Positions 1 through 9,801 are shown, counted from the first letter of the stretch. The stretch is DNA of 64,000 nucleotides from WLMZ01 sp043753895 (GCA_043753895.1 JAYUWK010000052.1:1-64000), one strand, 5' to 3'. Numbers and translations are program-made. The notes: generated from the letters alone by a model not told the origin.

Positions 1-2
1 TG

Positions 3-467
3 TTCAATCAGGTCAACGACCGCCCTGAGTTCCGTGGCCGCACGTGCATCGAGATCGTGCGCGACAAGCTCGTCGACGAACAGAAGTCGATGGCGGCACT
101 CGCCCGCTACGGTCTGGTGAACAACGCTCGCCAGGACTTCCAGACGCTGTCGGGTGGGCAGAAGGCGCGGCTCGAGATCCTCAGCCTCGAGCTGGCGGGG
201 CACAACGTGTTGCTGCTCGACGAGCCCACCGACAACCTCGACATCGAGTCGTCCGAGGCACTCGAGCGAGCGCTCGACGGCTTCGAGGGAACCGTCATCG
301 CTGTGAGTCACGATCGCACCTTCCTCGCCCAGTTCGACCGGTTCATCATGATCACCGACGACGGCGAGGTCTACGAGCTGCCCGACTTCGAGATTGCGCT
401 CAGCGGGCTCGCGGCGCCGCACACGCTCGCGACCCTGCGCCTCGCCAAGCCCCTCACCAACGCCTGA
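3..467 (+). CDS. ABC-F family ATPase, C-terminal part (partial)
   Basis: The reading frame is open from base 3, so only the last 154 residues are present. Visible are the ABC signature LSGGQKARLEI, the Walker B stretch VLLLDEPTDNLD with ABC-F style 'DEPTDNLD', and the switch-histidine segment VIAVSHDRTFLAQFDR. This is the second nucleotide-binding domain of a soluble ABC-F protein, a family that binds the ribosome E site (translation factor or antibiotic protection). No membrane segment is seen. The exact subfamily (EttA, Uup, antibiotic-resistance type) cannot be decided without the N-terminal half. A palindromic hairpin follows 20 bases after the stop. Confidence 0.85.
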   Translation, partial: FNQVNDRPEFRGRTCIEIVRDKLVDEQKSMAALARYGLVNNARQDFQTLSGGQKARLEILSLELAGHNVLLLDEPTDNLDIESSEALERALDGFEGTVIAVSHDRTFLAQFDRFIMITDDGEVYELPDFEIALSGLAAPHTLATLRLAKPLTNA

Positions 468-486
468 CGCGGCCCGCGTTGGCTTG

Positions 487-527
487 GTGAATTCTCAGCG
501 CAGTGTTGACGTGCGCTGAGCATTCAC
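487..527. terminator. Palindromic hairpin, family A copy 1 (probable terminator)
   Basis: Left arm GTGAATTCTCAGCGCA (487-502) pairs with right arm TGCGCTGAGCATTCAC (512-527) with one mismatch. It lies just after the ABC-F gene and has no T-run. A near-identical hairpin occurs at 37957-37997, so this is a repeated element as well as a likely transcription stop. Confidence 0.6.
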
Positions 528-590
528 GCAGGATCGTGGGGAGGGGAACGGCGGGACCGAGCAGGGCGGGGCGTCGCGGTGGTAGGAGCC

Positions 591-613
591 GGACGACCCG
601 GACGACCCGGACG
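591..613. repeat. Short tandem repeat GGACGACCC x2.5
   Basis: The 9-mer GGACGACCC occurs twice in tandem with a partial third copy in the G-rich leader between the ABC-F gene and mfd. The remaining interval 528-669 shows no convincing gene. Function is unknown; it may be simple low-complexity sequence. Confidence 0.4.
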
Positions 614-669
614 CTGGTGGCGGGCGCGGTCGGGGGCTGCCGCCGGACGAGAGCAGCGGGGAACGGGGG

Positions 670-3600
670 TTGCCGATACCCTCAATGTGGCTCATGAATC
701 TCGCGTCACTTCCCCCATTCCTTCGCGACGAACCAGCGCTGACGCACGCGCTCGGCAAGCCGAACGCGATCATCGCGGTGCCCGAGGTGGCGCGTCCCAT
801 TGCGATTGCAGCGCTCTCACACCTCAGCGCGCGCCGACCCTTGGTGATTGCCTGCCCCACCGGCACGGCGGCAGGGCAGTTGTTCGACGACCTCCAGCAG
901 TTCATGGGCGACGGTGAGGTCATGCTCTTCCCGGCGTGGGAGACCCTTCCGTTCGAACGAGTCAGCCCGAGCGTGGAGACCATGGGTCGCCGGCTCGAGG
1001 TGCTGTGGCGTCTGCACGACGTGAACCGTTGTCCGGCAATCGTCGTGGCCAGCGTGAGGTCATTGCTGCAACGGCTGGGGCCCGGCGCGGTGGATGTCGA
1101 GCCCGTGCGCGTTCATCCCGGCGTCGTCATCGACCCCGAGGAACTCCTCCAGACGCTCATCGCCGGCGGCTACCGACGGGAAGAGATTGTCGAGCACCGT
1201 GGCGAGGTCGCCCGGCGCGGCGCGATCATCGACGTGTTCCCATCCACCGCTGAGGTGCCGATCCGAATCGACCTATGGGGCGACGAGGTCGATCGGCTCA
1301 CGGCCATCAGTGTCAACGACCAGCGCAGTACACACGACCTCGATGAAGCACTGATCTTCCCAGCGCGCGAACTCCTTCCCAGCGAGGCGGTACGCACCCG
1401 CGCCGCGGCGCTTGTCGGCACCGAGCCCTGGGGTCGCGAACAATGGGAACGACTCGCCGAGGGTGCACATTTCGATGGCATGGAGAGTTGGTTGCCCTGG
1501 CTCACCGACACGGATCAGTTGCTCACCGATGTTCTGCCCGCTACCGCCAAGGTAGTACTCGTCGAGCCTCGCCGCATGCGCGACCGCGCCCAGGACCTGC
1601 TCGCCGAGGAAGACGACCTCGCCCGCGCGCTGGCGAGCACTTGGGGGCGCGACCCCGATGTTGCCTTCCCCCGACTGCATGCTGAACCCGACCAGTTGCT
1701 CGGCGGGGCCGTGAGCGCATGGATGCTCACGGTCACGCCGGAGAACCCAGATTCCCCGATGGTCAACGCCAGCGGCTGGGGGCCAGTCGTGGGCGACGGT
1801 GAGGGTCTCACGAATCGTCTCACCGAGCTCCTCGCCGACAATTGGCGCGTCGTCGTGGCCGCCGATGGTGAGGGTTCCGCCAACCGCCTCGCTCAGCTGC
1901 TGCGCGATCGCGGCATCGACTTCAACATCGTTTCCGCGGGGGCCGATCTCGGGCGGCCGGGTGGCAGCGTGGTGGTTGCTCCGCTGCACCGCGGGTTCAC
2001 GATTCCATCAGCCAAGGTTGCGGTCGTCGCCGAGGGAGACCTCACGGGTCGTCGTCGCACACACCGCCAGCCACGACCACGCAAACGCGAGAGCGCGGGC
2101 TTCTTCGAGGACCTCAAACCCGGCAACTACGTGGTGCACTACCAGCATGGTGTCGGCCAGTACGAGGGCATGGTCAAGCGCAGCATCGGCGGTGTCGAGC
2201 GCGACTACCTCCTGCTTGCGTACAAGGGCGGCGACAAGCTCTACATCCCCAGCGACCAGATTGACACGATCCGCCAGTACGTGGGCGGCGAGGCACCGGT
2301 GTTGCACCGTCTCGGTGGTGCCGACTTCGCCAAGGCCAAGGCGAAGGTCAAATCAGCTGTGCGCGAGATCGCGCAGGAACTCGTGGTGCTATACCAAAAG
2401 CGCGTGCACGCCGCGGGCTTCGCGTTCGGTCAGGACACACCGTGGCAACACGAGATGGAAGATGCCTTTCCGTTCGTGGAGACGCCCGATCAACGTCAAG
2501 CCATCGAGGACACCAAAGCCGACATGGAGCGCGCCTTCCCGATGGATCGCCTCATCTGTGGTGATGTCGGCTTCGGCAAGACCGAGGTCGCGGTGCGCGC
2601 CGCGTTCAAAGCAATCCAGGACGGCAAGCAGGTCGCCGTGATGGCGCCCACCACCTTGCTCGCAACGCAGCATGGCAACACCTTCGCCGATCGTTTCGCG
2701 GGTTATCCGGTGCGCGTCGAGGTGCTCAGCCGATTCCTCACCAACGCCCAGGCCAAGAAGGTGATCGACGGCCTCGCGACGGGCGAGGTCGACTGCGTGA
2801 TCGGCACCCATCGGCTGCTGCAGGAGAGCGTGAAGTTCAAAGACCTCGGGTTGTTGGTGGTCGACGAAGAGCAGCGTTTCGGTGTGCAGCACAAAGAGAC
2901 GATGAAGAAGATGAAGGTCAACGTCGATGTGCTGACCCTCAGCGCAACGCCCATCCCGCGCACGCTCGAGATGAGCCTGGTCGGCATTCGCGACCTCTCG
3001 TTGCTGCAGACCCCACCGGCGGATCGTCAACCCATCCTCACCTTCGTCGGCGAGTACGACGAACGCGTCGCGATCGAGTCACTCCGCCGCGAGCTGCTGC
3101 GCGAGGGTCAAGTGTTCTGGGTTCACAACCGCGTCCAGACCATCGACGCATGTGCGCAACGACTGCGCGAACTCGTGCCAGAGGCGCGCATCGCCGTGGC
3201 CCACGGCCAGATGGACGAGGGCACGCTCGAACAGGTGGTGCTCGACTTCTGGGAGGGACGCTTCGACGTGCTCGTGTGCACCACCATCATCGAGAGTGGT
3301 ATCGACATGCCGACGGTAAACACCTTGGTCGTCGAACGCGCCGACCTGCTCGGCCTCGGGCAGATGCATCAGCTCCGCGGTCGCGTCGGCCGAAGCGGCT
3401 CTCGCGCCTACGCGTATCTGTTCCACCCCCGTGACAAGACACTCACCGAAGAGGCCTACGAGCGGTTGAAGACCATCGGCGAGGCCACCGATCTGGGCAG
3501 TGGGTTCAAGATCGCAATGCGCGACCTCGAGATCCGTGGCGCGGGAAACCTGCTCGGCCAAGCGCAGAGCGGCCACATTGCCGCCGTTGGTTACGATCTG

Positions 3601-4098
3601 TATTGCCAAATGGTCACCGAGGCCGTCAGCGAGATGAAGGGCGAAACGCAGGCCGAACCCTCGGAGGTGAAGCTCGACGTGCCGACGAACGCGCACCTGC
3701 CCGCAACCTACGTGCCGAAAGAAGAGTTGCGGCTCGAGGCGTATCGGCGTCTAGCGGCGGTCACCACCGATGCCGACGTCGAAGACATCCGCACCGAGTG
3801 GGAAGACCGCTACGGTCCCGTGCCCGCGCCTGCAGAGGCACTCTTGATGATCAGCCGCCTTCGCGCCGACTGTCATCGCCTTGGCTTACGCGACATCACC
3901 ATCAGTTCCGACAAGGCACGCCTCGGCCCACTGCAGCTCAAGACCAGCGAGGCGCTCCGCCTCAAGCGTCTCTCTCGCGACGCACTGATCAAGGACGAAC
4001 TCAAACAGATCGTGGTGCCGATCAAACGCGGCATGGACCCCGCCACGTTCCTGGTGGGCTTTCTCCGCGAACTGATTCCTCCGGCGGCGAACGGGTAG
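670..4098 (+). CDS. mfd: Transcription-repair coupling factor Mfd
   Basis: This is the superfamily 2 DNA translocase that removes stalled RNA polymerase and recruits UvrA to lesions on the transcribed strand. At 1142 residues it has the family's length. Visible in order: UvrB-like N-terminal module (about residues 30-330), RNA-polymerase-interacting domain with KPGNYVVHYQHGVGQYEGM (about 480-560), RecG-like translocase with Walker A DRLICGDVGFGKTEVA (about 625), DEEQRF box, LSATPIPRTLEMSL and QLRGRVGRSGSRAYAY, then the C-terminal UvrA-binding TRCF domain. The TTG at 670 has GGGGA seven bases upstream; ATG codons at 685 and 694 are alternative starts. It is followed 10 bases later by the lipoprotein gene, so the two are probably co-transcribed. 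Confidence 0.95.
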   Translation: MPIPSMWLMNLASLPPFLRDEPALTHALGKPNAIIAVPEVARPIAIAALSHLSARRPLVIACPTGTAAGQLFDDLQQFMGDGEVMLFPAWETLPFERVSPSVETMGRRLEVLWRLHDVNRCPAIVVASVRSLLQRLGPGAVDVEPVRVHPGVVIDPEELLQTLIAGGYRREEIVEHRGEVARRGAIIDVFPSTAEVPIRIDLWGDEVDRLTAISVNDQRSTHDLDEALIFPARELLPSEAVRTRAAALVGTEPWGREQWERLAEGAHFDGMESWLPWLTDTDQLLTDVLPATAKVVLVEPRRMRDRAQDLLAEEDDLARALASTWGRDPDVAFPRLHAEPDQLLGGAVSAWMLTVTPENPDSPMVNASGWGPVVGDGEGLTNRLTELLADNWRVVVAADGEGSANRLAQLLRDRGIDFNIVSAGADLGRPGGSVVVAPLHRGFTIPSAKVAVVAEGDLTGRRRTHRQPRPRKRESAGFFEDLKPGNYVVHYQHGVGQYEGMVKRSIGGVERDYLLLAYKGGDKLYIPSDQIDTIRQYVGGEAPVLHRLGGADFAKAKAKVKSAVREIAQELVVLYQKRVHAAGFAFGQDTPWQHEMEDAFPFVETPDQRQAIEDTKADMERAFPMDRLICGDVGFGKTEVAVRAAFKAIQDGKQVAVMAPTTLLATQHGNTFADRFAGYPVRVEVLSRFLTNAQAKKVIDGLATGEVDCVIGTHRLLQESVKFKDLGLLVVDEEQRFGVQHKETMKKMKVNVDVLTLSATPIPRTLEMSLVGIRDLSLLQTPPADRQPILTFVGEYDERVAIESLRRELLREGQVFWVHNRVQTIDACAQRLRELVPEARIAVAHGQMDEGTLEQVVLDFWEGRFDVLVCTTIIESGIDMPTVNTLVVERADLLGLGQMHQLRGRVGRSGSRAYAYLFHPRDKTLTEEAYERLKTIGEATDLGSGFKIAMRDLEIRGAGNLLGQAQSGHIAAVGYDLYCQMVTEAVSEMKGETQAEPSEVKLDVPTNAHLPATYVPKEELRLEAYRRLAAVTTDADVEDIRTEWEDRYGPVPAPAEALLMISRLRADCHRLGLRDITISSDKARLGPLQLKTSEALRLKRLSRDALIKDELKQIVVPIKRGMDPATFLVGFLRELIPPAANG

Positions 4099-4108
4099 GG
4101 TCGTCGTC

Positions 4109-4651
4109 GTGATTCGTCGATTCTCAGCCGCCCTTGCTGCACTCGCCCTCGCCGGTACTCTCGCCTCAGGTTGCAGCTCCGTGTCCACCACGCGTAACGC
4201 CGCCGACACCAACGGCAAGCACCTCACGGTTGCCCAGTATCAACTCCTGCTGCAGGGAGTCGCCAAGTCGGCCGACACCTTCCAAATCCCGCCGGTTGAT
4301 GCCACGGGAATGCCTGGTACCACGGCACGCAGCATCCTCGGCCAGTGGGTGAGCAACGTGATCATGTCCGATGCGCTCATCGCCAAAGGCGTGCCAGTGT
4401 CCGCCGATGATCGCAAGGCCGCCGAGGACACGATTCTCAGCGGCAATGCAGCAACCGTCTGGGCAGGCCTCAGCGCCGAACTCAAGTCGTTCGTGCTCGA
4501 CTCGCAGACGTTGCAGCCCGCCTTCGCGGCGGCGTTCGGCGCCGACGCGCAGGCCACGCTCATAAAGGATGCACAGGCAGCCAAGGTGAGCATCGATAGC
4601 CGCTACGGCATGTGGGACTCGGCCACCGGCCAAGTGGTCGCTACCCGCTGA
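4109..4651 (+). CDS. Lipoprotein, SurA-N-like
   Basis: A 180-residue protein with a GTG start. The N-terminus is a lipoprotein signal: positively charged RR, a hydrophobic Ala/Leu run, then a lipobox LASGC with Cys at about residue 22, so it should be exported and anchored by lipid. The mature part (LTVAQYQLLLQGVAKS..., then a helical region) resembles the N-terminal domain of SurA/PrsA-type chaperones, but no peptidyl-prolyl isomerase domain follows. It sits between mfd and mazG and overlaps mazG by one base. The chaperone role is only an inference from weak resemblance. Confidence 0.75.
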   Translation: MIRRFSAALAALALAGTLASGCSSVSTTRNAADTNGKHLTVAQYQLLLQGVAKSADTFQIPPVDATGMPGTTARSILGQWVSNVIMSDALIAKGVPVSADDRKAAEDTILSGNAATVWAGLSAELKSFVLDSQTLQPAFAAAFGADAQATLIKDAQAAKVSIDSRYGMWDSATGQVVATR

Positions 4652-6126
4652 TGCCACCCCTCCCCCGGGTTGTCGTCGTGGGTCTCGGACCCGGCGGGCG
4701 CGAGTACGTCACCGAGCAGACCCGTACCGCAATCCGACTCGCGCCGTACCGCTTCCTGCGTACCGCCGTACACCCATCGGCACATCTCGTCACCGATGCA
4801 GTCACATTCGACCATCTCTACGAAACCGAGGACACCTTCGAGTCCGTCTACGAGCACATCACCGAAGCGCTCGTCGCCGCGGCCGACGAACGCGGTGAGG
4901 TGCTGTATGCCGTGCCGGGTTCTCCACTGGTTCTCGAGCGCAGCGTGCGTCACCTGCGCGACGACCGGCGGGTGCAGTGCGTGTTGCTGCCGGCAATGTC
5001 GTTCCTCGATCTGGCCTACAACTCGCTCGGCATCGACCCGGTCGAGACGGCACTCCAACTCATCGATGGCCACGAGTTCGCCACCGCTGCCGCTGGTTCT
5101 ACCGGGCCGCTGCTCATCGCGCACTGCCATGCGAACTGGGTGCTCAGCGACATCAAGCTCGCCATCGACAATGCAGACACCGGAGACACTGGCAACAACG
5201 ACGACATTCCCGTCACGGTGCTGCAACGACTCGGCACACCCGACGAACTCATCACACACACCACGTGGTCACAGATGGATCAGGTGGTCCAGGCCGATCA
5301 CCTCACCAGTATCTACGTGCCTCACCTCAATGTGGCTGTGGCCGAGCACTATGCACGGTTCCATGCGCTCACCCGCACCCTGCGCGAGCAGTGCCCGTGG
5401 GACATCGAGCAGACCCACGCCAGCCTCATCCCGCATCTCCTCGAGGAAACCTACGAGGTGGTCGATGCCCTGCAGGCCTTGGATGCTGACGATCCCGCCA
5501 CCGACGAGGCGCTCATCGAAGAACTCGGCGACCTGCTGTACCAGATCGAGTTCCACGCCACCATCGCGGAACAGCAGGGCCGCTTCACCATCGCCGACGT
5601 GACGCAGGGTATTCACGACAAGCTCGTACGCCGCCACCCACACGTGTTCGCCAACGTGCACGTGGATTCCACCGACGACGTGCTCACCAATTGGGAATTC
5701 ATCAAGCGTGCCGAGAAGGGCCGCACAAGCGTGTTCGATGGCATCCCTACCTCGCTGCCTTCACTATCCTACGCGTACAAGGCCCAGAAGAAGGCTGCCG
5801 GCGTCGGCTTCGACTGGCCCGACGTTCACGGCGCGCTCCCAAAGATCGCCGAGGAAGCTACAGAATTGGTGCAGGCGCACACCGACGGCGACCGCGCTGG
5901 CACGGCCGAAGAACTCGGAGATCTGCTCTTCGCCGTCGTGAACGTGGCTCGTCATCTGAAGGTTGATCCCGAAGTCGCTCTGCGCAGTGCCGTGGCAAAG
6001 TTCCGCATGCGTTTCGAGGGCGTCGAACAGCTTGCGGCCGAACGCGGCATCGTGATTGCATCCAGCAATCTGGCCACACTCGATCAACTCTGGGACGAAG
6101 TAAAAGCGCGCACAGGCAACCCGTAG
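4651..6126 (+). CDS. mazG: MazG pyrophosphohydrolase with N-terminal tetrapyrrole-methylase-like domain
   Basis: A 491-residue two-part protein like Bacillus YabN. The N-terminus (VVVVGLGPGGREYVT, then YAVPGSPLVLERSVRHL) is a tetrapyrrole/SAM methylase fold. From about residue 245 a MazG domain begins (REQCPWDIEQTHASLIPHLLEETYEVVDAL, with EExxE-type metal ligands EELGDLLYQIEFHA), and a second MazG-like half follows (EEATELVQA, EELGDLLFAVVNVARH). MazG hydrolyses NTPs to NMP and pyrophosphate, a sanitising role. The start is the ATG in TGATG overlapping the lipoprotein stop; an upstream in-frame start at 4612 would overlap that gene more. The 3' end runs 43 bases into the convergent membrane-protein gene. 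Confidence 0.93.
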   Translation: MPPLPRVVVVGLGPGGREYVTEQTRTAIRLAPYRFLRTAVHPSAHLVTDAVTFDHLYETEDTFESVYEHITEALVAAADERGEVLYAVPGSPLVLERSVRHLRDDRRVQCVLLPAMSFLDLAYNSLGIDPVETALQLIDGHEFATAAAGSTGPLLIAHCHANWVLSDIKLAIDNADTGDTGNNDDIPVTVLQRLGTPDELITHTTWSQMDQVVQADHLTSIYVPHLNVAVAEHYARFHALTRTLREQCPWDIEQTHASLIPHLLEETYEVVDALQALDADDPATDEALIEELGDLLYQIEFHATIAEQQGRFTIADVTQGIHDKLVRRHPHVFANVHVDSTDDVLTNWEFIKRAEKGRTSVFDGIPTSLPSLSYAYKAQKKAAGVGFDWPDVHGALPKIAEEATELVQAHTDGDRAGTAEELGDLLFAVVNVARHLKVDPEVALRSAVAKFRMRFEGVEQLAAERGIVIASSNLATLDQLWDEVKARTGNP

Positions 6127-7604
6127 TGCGGTCGGACGATCACCGCAGATTCAGCGCGACACGCTGCGTCGAGCCGCGCGGTTGCGATCCAGGCACAGGC
6201 ACTACTCGAGAGCGCGAACAGCGCAAGCACCCCACCGAAGGTGAGCAGTTGAGTGTTGTTGCGCGCCAGTCGGCTCACATACGCCACGCATGCCCCGAGA
6301 CCGAACTCGACCAGTAACCACGTCAAGAAGATCCGCCCGGAACCACCCAGTGCGACCACTGCGCGGCCGAGCAGCAATTGTCCGATGATGAACCCCACGT
6401 AGGTGACGCCAGACGCGATCACCACCGTCGCAACGCCGAGGGAGTCGTGTACACGCGGCGCTATCGCGAAGAGCAGAGTCCCAGCGAGGAACGCTGCAGT
6501 CACCGCCAACGCCGACGGAGCTAGCAAGGTGCGCCTGCGCGCGTTGATCGAAGCAACGATCGCCCACACGACGTAGAGACAGTGCACCGCAATGCTCGCC
6601 GCGATCACGAGGTTGAAGTGGTGTATTGATAAGGTCAGTGCGTTATGGGCAACCGCAGGGCCGTAACGAACCTCATCAGAAATCGCCCGTCGCCTCGTGA
6701 TGAAGGTCACGGCCACCGCACCAGCATTTACAGCGGCGAAACCAGCACAAACAGCCATGCGCAGCGGCCACGTCGAGATCGGTCGCTTCGGGTTGAACGT
6801 TGCGGCGCGCGTCACGACGACCGAACCGACGGGAACATTGCGCGCACCCCGCGGGCTAAGCCCGCCTTCCCACTTGTGATGCGCAAGGTCGTTGAGGTTC
6901 CTCGCCGCGGCAAAGAATATCGCAGCAGCCGCGAGCAACAAGAGTCCACCGACAAAGCACAGGAATGCCTTCTCCTGCATCGCCGTCTGCGGGCGCGACG
7001 ACGCCATACCCGCAGAGACTCCCGAGAGCGCTGCCCAGAGCAGAATGGCGGCGAGGAGTTCGAGGAGGTACCACACCCTCGCGAGATAACCGTTGCCGCC
7101 AAGGTCGGCTGTCGCTCCGGCAATGGTCCCGTGAGGCACGTACAGCACCGCCAGAAACGTCAGCCCAGCGAGAAGCATGCCCGATCGAAGGGATGTGTCA
7201 AGCCACCTATGGGCCACGTACGGCGCGGCCACGACCGCGACCCAGCCACCAGTCGCGACCCACACCGAACGGAGACTGTGAAAGACGCGTCGGGCGTTCG
7301 CAATGACGGTCGCACTCCACAGCGTCATCGTCACTCCTGCAACCAGGAGAGAGACCTGCATTCCAGAGAGAAGGCGCCTTACCTGGCTCTGATACGCGTC
7401 GACGCTGGGCAACTTGCCGCTTCGATAGATCGCGAAGGTGTGCTGGAAGTGGAAACCGAACACGATGGCAAGCGCACCGAGGAGAACCAGCGACGCCGTG
7501 GCCGCAAACCGCTGCACCATCTCGGGAAGCGGCGCGCGCGGCGTGAAGGATCGTGTCGCTCTTTCCTCGTGGGCCAGGATCTGCGCCTCGCCATCGGTGC
7601 TCAT
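6084..7604 (-). CDS. Polytopic membrane protein of unknown function (about 12 TM segments)
   Basis: A 506-residue protein starting at ATG 7604 (MSTDGEAQILAHEER), preferred over the upstream in-frame start at 7679 because the extra residues look non-coding. After about 30 charged residues there are about twelve hydrophobic helices, among them RFAATASLVLLGALAIVFGF, MLLAGLTFLAVLYV, AFLCFVGGLLLLAAAAIFFA and LLTFGGVLALFALSSSACAW. I see no catalytic motif, nucleotide-binding site or transporter signature and do not recognise a family. It is transcribed divergently from eno and converges on mazG with a 43-base tail overlap. Confidence 0.65.
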   Translation of the reverse strand: MSTDGEAQILAHEERATRSFTPRAPLPEMVQRFAATASLVLLGALAIVFGFHFQHTFAIYRSGKLPSVDAYQSQVRRLLSGMQVSLLVAGVTMTLWSATVIANARRVFHSLRSVWVATGGWVAVVAAPYVAHRWLDTSLRSGMLLAGLTFLAVLYVPHGTIAGATADLGGNGYLARVWYLLELLAAILLWAALSGVSAGMASSRPQTAMQEKAFLCFVGGLLLLAAAAIFFAAARNLNDLAHHKWEGGLSPRGARNVPVGSVVVTRAATFNPKRPISTWPLRMAVCAGFAAVNAGAVAVTFITRRRAISDEVRYGPAVAHNALTLSIHHFNLVIAASIAVHCLYVVWAIVASINARRRTLLAPSALAVTAAFLAGTLLFAIAPRVHDSLGVATVVIASGVTYVGFIIGQLLLGRAVVALGGSGRIFLTWLLVEFGLGACVAYVSRLARNNTQLLTFGGVLALFALSSSACAWIATARLDAACRAESAVIVRPHYGLPVRAFTSSQS

Positions 7605-7716
7605 GCACTGGTATCGACTCGACAAGGACCGGCCTTGAGTCAAGTTCCGCTCAGTTCCGCAACGCACCACGCTGCGCAAAACCGACCGCGGACCGTCAGC
7701 CCACTAACGTGGCCGT

Positions 7717-8994
7717 ATGTCCGAGATCGTTGCTGTCATTGGTCGTGAGATCCTCGATTCCCGCGGGAATCCCACCGTCGAGGTCGAAGTCGTCCTCGAC
7801 TCCGGCGCATCAGGCCGTGCGGCGGTCCCGTCGGGTGCATCAACGGGTGAGCACGAAGCTGTCGAACTGCGCGATGGCGGCACGCGTTTCATGGGTAAGG
7901 GCGTCACCACGGCGGTCGCTTTCGTGAACGGTGAGATCGCCGACGAACTCGACGGTGTCGAGGGCCTCGACCAGCGCGTGGTCGACATGGCGCTCATCGA
8001 TCTCGACGGCACCGACAACAAGGCCCGGCTCGGCGCGAACGCGGTTCTAGGCGTCAGTCTGGCGGTCGCTCGTGCCGCTGCCGACGAACTCGACCTGCCG
8101 CTCTACCGATATGTCGGTGGTCCGAATGCCCATGTGCTGCCCCTACCGATGATGAACGTTGTCAACGGTGGCGTGCATGCCGACAACAACATCGACCTGC
8201 AGGAGTTCATGGTGGTGCCTATCGGCGCGCCGAGTTTTCGCGAGGCGCTGCGCTGGGGTACCGAGACGTATCACACCCTCAAGAAGGTGCTTCACGATCG
8301 GGGCCTCGCAACGGCAGTCGGCGACGAGGGCGGGTTCGCTCCGAACCTCGCGAGTAACGAGGATGCCATCAAGATCCTTGTCGAGGCCATCGAGCTGGCG
8401 GGCTTCGTGCCGGGCGACGACATCGCCATTGCGCTCGACCCCGCTGTCAGCGAGATCTACCGAGATGGTCACTATCACCTCGCTGGGGAAGGCAAAGTTC
8501 TCACCGCAAACGAGATGGTCGACTACTGGGTGCGCCTGGTCGATACCTATCCCATCGTCTCGCTCGAAGACGGTATGGCCGAGGACGACTGGGATGGCTG
8601 GGCGGCGCTGACGGTCGCACTCGGTTCACGGATCCAACTCGTCGGCGACGACCTGTTCGTGACCAACGCGCAGCGACTGCAGATGGGCATCGATCGCCAT
8701 GTTGCGAACAGCGTGCTGGTAAAGGTGAACCAGATCGGCACGCTCACTGAGACGCTCGACACGGTCGAACTCGCGACCCGTCATGGTTACACGAGCGTGA
8801 TGAGCCATCGAAGCGGTGAGACCGAGGACTCCACCATCGCCGACCTCGCGGTTGCGACCAACTGTGGACAAATCAAGACTGGCGCACCGGCGCGCAGCGA
8901 TCGCGTCGCAAAGTACAACCAGCTACTCCGTATCGAAGAACAACTCGGTGAGTCCGCGTCGTTTCGGGGCCGGGGAGCGCTCGGCCCTCGTTGA
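7717..8994 (+). CDS. eno: Enolase (phosphopyruvate hydratase)
   Basis: A 425-residue glycolytic enzyme converting 2-phosphoglycerate to phosphoenolpyruvate. Diagnostic stretches are the N-terminal REILDSRGNPTVEVEV, the loop GASTGEHEAVELRD, Mg2+ ligand regions ALDPAVSE, SLEDGMAEDDWDGW and LVGDDLFVTN, the catalytic Lys in VLVKVNQIGTL, and SHRSGETED. Length and motifs are complete. A ftsB/divIC-like gene follows, as in other actinobacteria. Confidence 0.97.
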   Translation: MSEIVAVIGREILDSRGNPTVEVEVVLDSGASGRAAVPSGASTGEHEAVELRDGGTRFMGKGVTTAVAFVNGEIADELDGVEGLDQRVVDMALIDLDGTDNKARLGANAVLGVSLAVARAAADELDLPLYRYVGGPNAHVLPLPMMNVVNGGVHADNNIDLQEFMVVPIGAPSFREALRWGTETYHTLKKVLHDRGLATAVGDEGGFAPNLASNEDAIKILVEAIELAGFVPGDDIAIALDPAVSEIYRDGHYHLAGEGKVLTANEMVDYWVRLVDTYPIVSLEDGMAEDDWDGWAALTVALGSRIQLVGDDLFVTNAQRLQMGIDRHVANSVLVKVNQIGTLTETLDTVELATRHGYTSVMSHRSGETEDSTIADLAVATNCGQIKTGAPARSDRVAKYNQLLRIEEQLGESASFRGRGALGPR

Positions 8995-9057
8995 TGAGTG
9001 CAGAGTCGACTCGCAAGGTGCCACGACTTTGGCATGACGAGATGCGAAACTGACCTG

Positions 9058-9693
9058 ATGACCGACGGACACCGCACGAGCACCATTGCGCGCCCCCGGA
9101 ACGACGTCGCGTCTGATGGCAAGCAGTTGAAGAAACGCTCGGATGGAAACCCAGCACAGATCGCAATGCCGTCAGAGAAGCACTCCGGCTTGCTCAGCGA
9201 TTTCACGACGCCGATCGCTCGCGAGAACCAACTGGTCCCGCAGCGCCGCGGTCGCCTGGTCCTGGGCGTGTTCGCCACCCTCATCGTGTTGGCCATCGGC
9301 GCTGCGCTCTTCGTGTTGCCGATCAAGTCGTGGATGAAACAACGTGATCAGTTAGCGACGCGCACGGGCGAACTCGCCACGCTCAACGCTGCCAACAACC
9401 AACTGCAAACCGAAGTCGACCGCCTGCAGACCGACGGCGGCGTCAAAGAGGCGGCACGCGAGGAAATTGATTTCGTCGAAAAGGGCGAGAAACGGATCAC
9501 CGTATTGCCCGTAGGTCCGGCCCCGACCGCACTACCCACCGGATGGCCGTACGACCTCGTGACCCAGATTGTGGCCATTCGCCAGGCCCAGGCCGCAGCA
9601 GCCGCTACCACCGCGACGCCCGTCAGTACTGCTTCTCCGACGACGGTACCGCTCCAGCCCGGCGTCACGGAACCGCTGACCACCTCGCCCTGA
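9058..9693 (+). CDS. FtsB/DivIC-like septum formation initiator
   Basis: A 211-residue single-pass membrane protein. It has a polar cytoplasmic N-terminus, one TM helix (RLVLGVFATLIVLAIGAALFV, about residues 65-85), then a heptad-type coiled coil (QRDQLATRTGELATLNAANNQLQTEVDRLQ) ending in REEIDFVEKGEKRITVLPVG, the typical DivIC signature. A Thr/Ala/Pro-rich tail follows. Such proteins belong to the FtsQ-FtsB-FtsL divisome subcomplex. The start is taken at ATG 9058; codons from 8998 are also open. The position just after eno is the usual actinobacterial one. Confidence 0.85.
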   Translation: MTDGHRTSTIARPRNDVASDGKQLKKRSDGNPAQIAMPSEKHSGLLSDFTTPIARENQLVPQRRGRLVLGVFATLIVLAIGAALFVLPIKSWMKQRDQLATRTGELATLNAANNQLQTEVDRLQTDGGVKEAAREEIDFVEKGEKRITVLPVGPAPTALPTGWPYDLVTQIVAIRQAQAAAAATTATPVSTASPTTVPLQPGVTEPLTTSP

Positions 9694-9801
9694 CCGCTCG
9701 CAGCGGACGGCACGCGGTCGATTCGCACCACACTGCGACAGGGCCTGCCGGAGGTGGCTATTGTCGGAAGTCCAAACATCTGTGTATTCAGGGGGTTCCG
9801 C

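Noticed and set aside
8998..9057. Longer N-terminus for the FtsB/DivIC-like protein
   Set aside because: The extra residues follow the eno stop by only three bases and look non-coding; ATG 9058 gives a normal protein.
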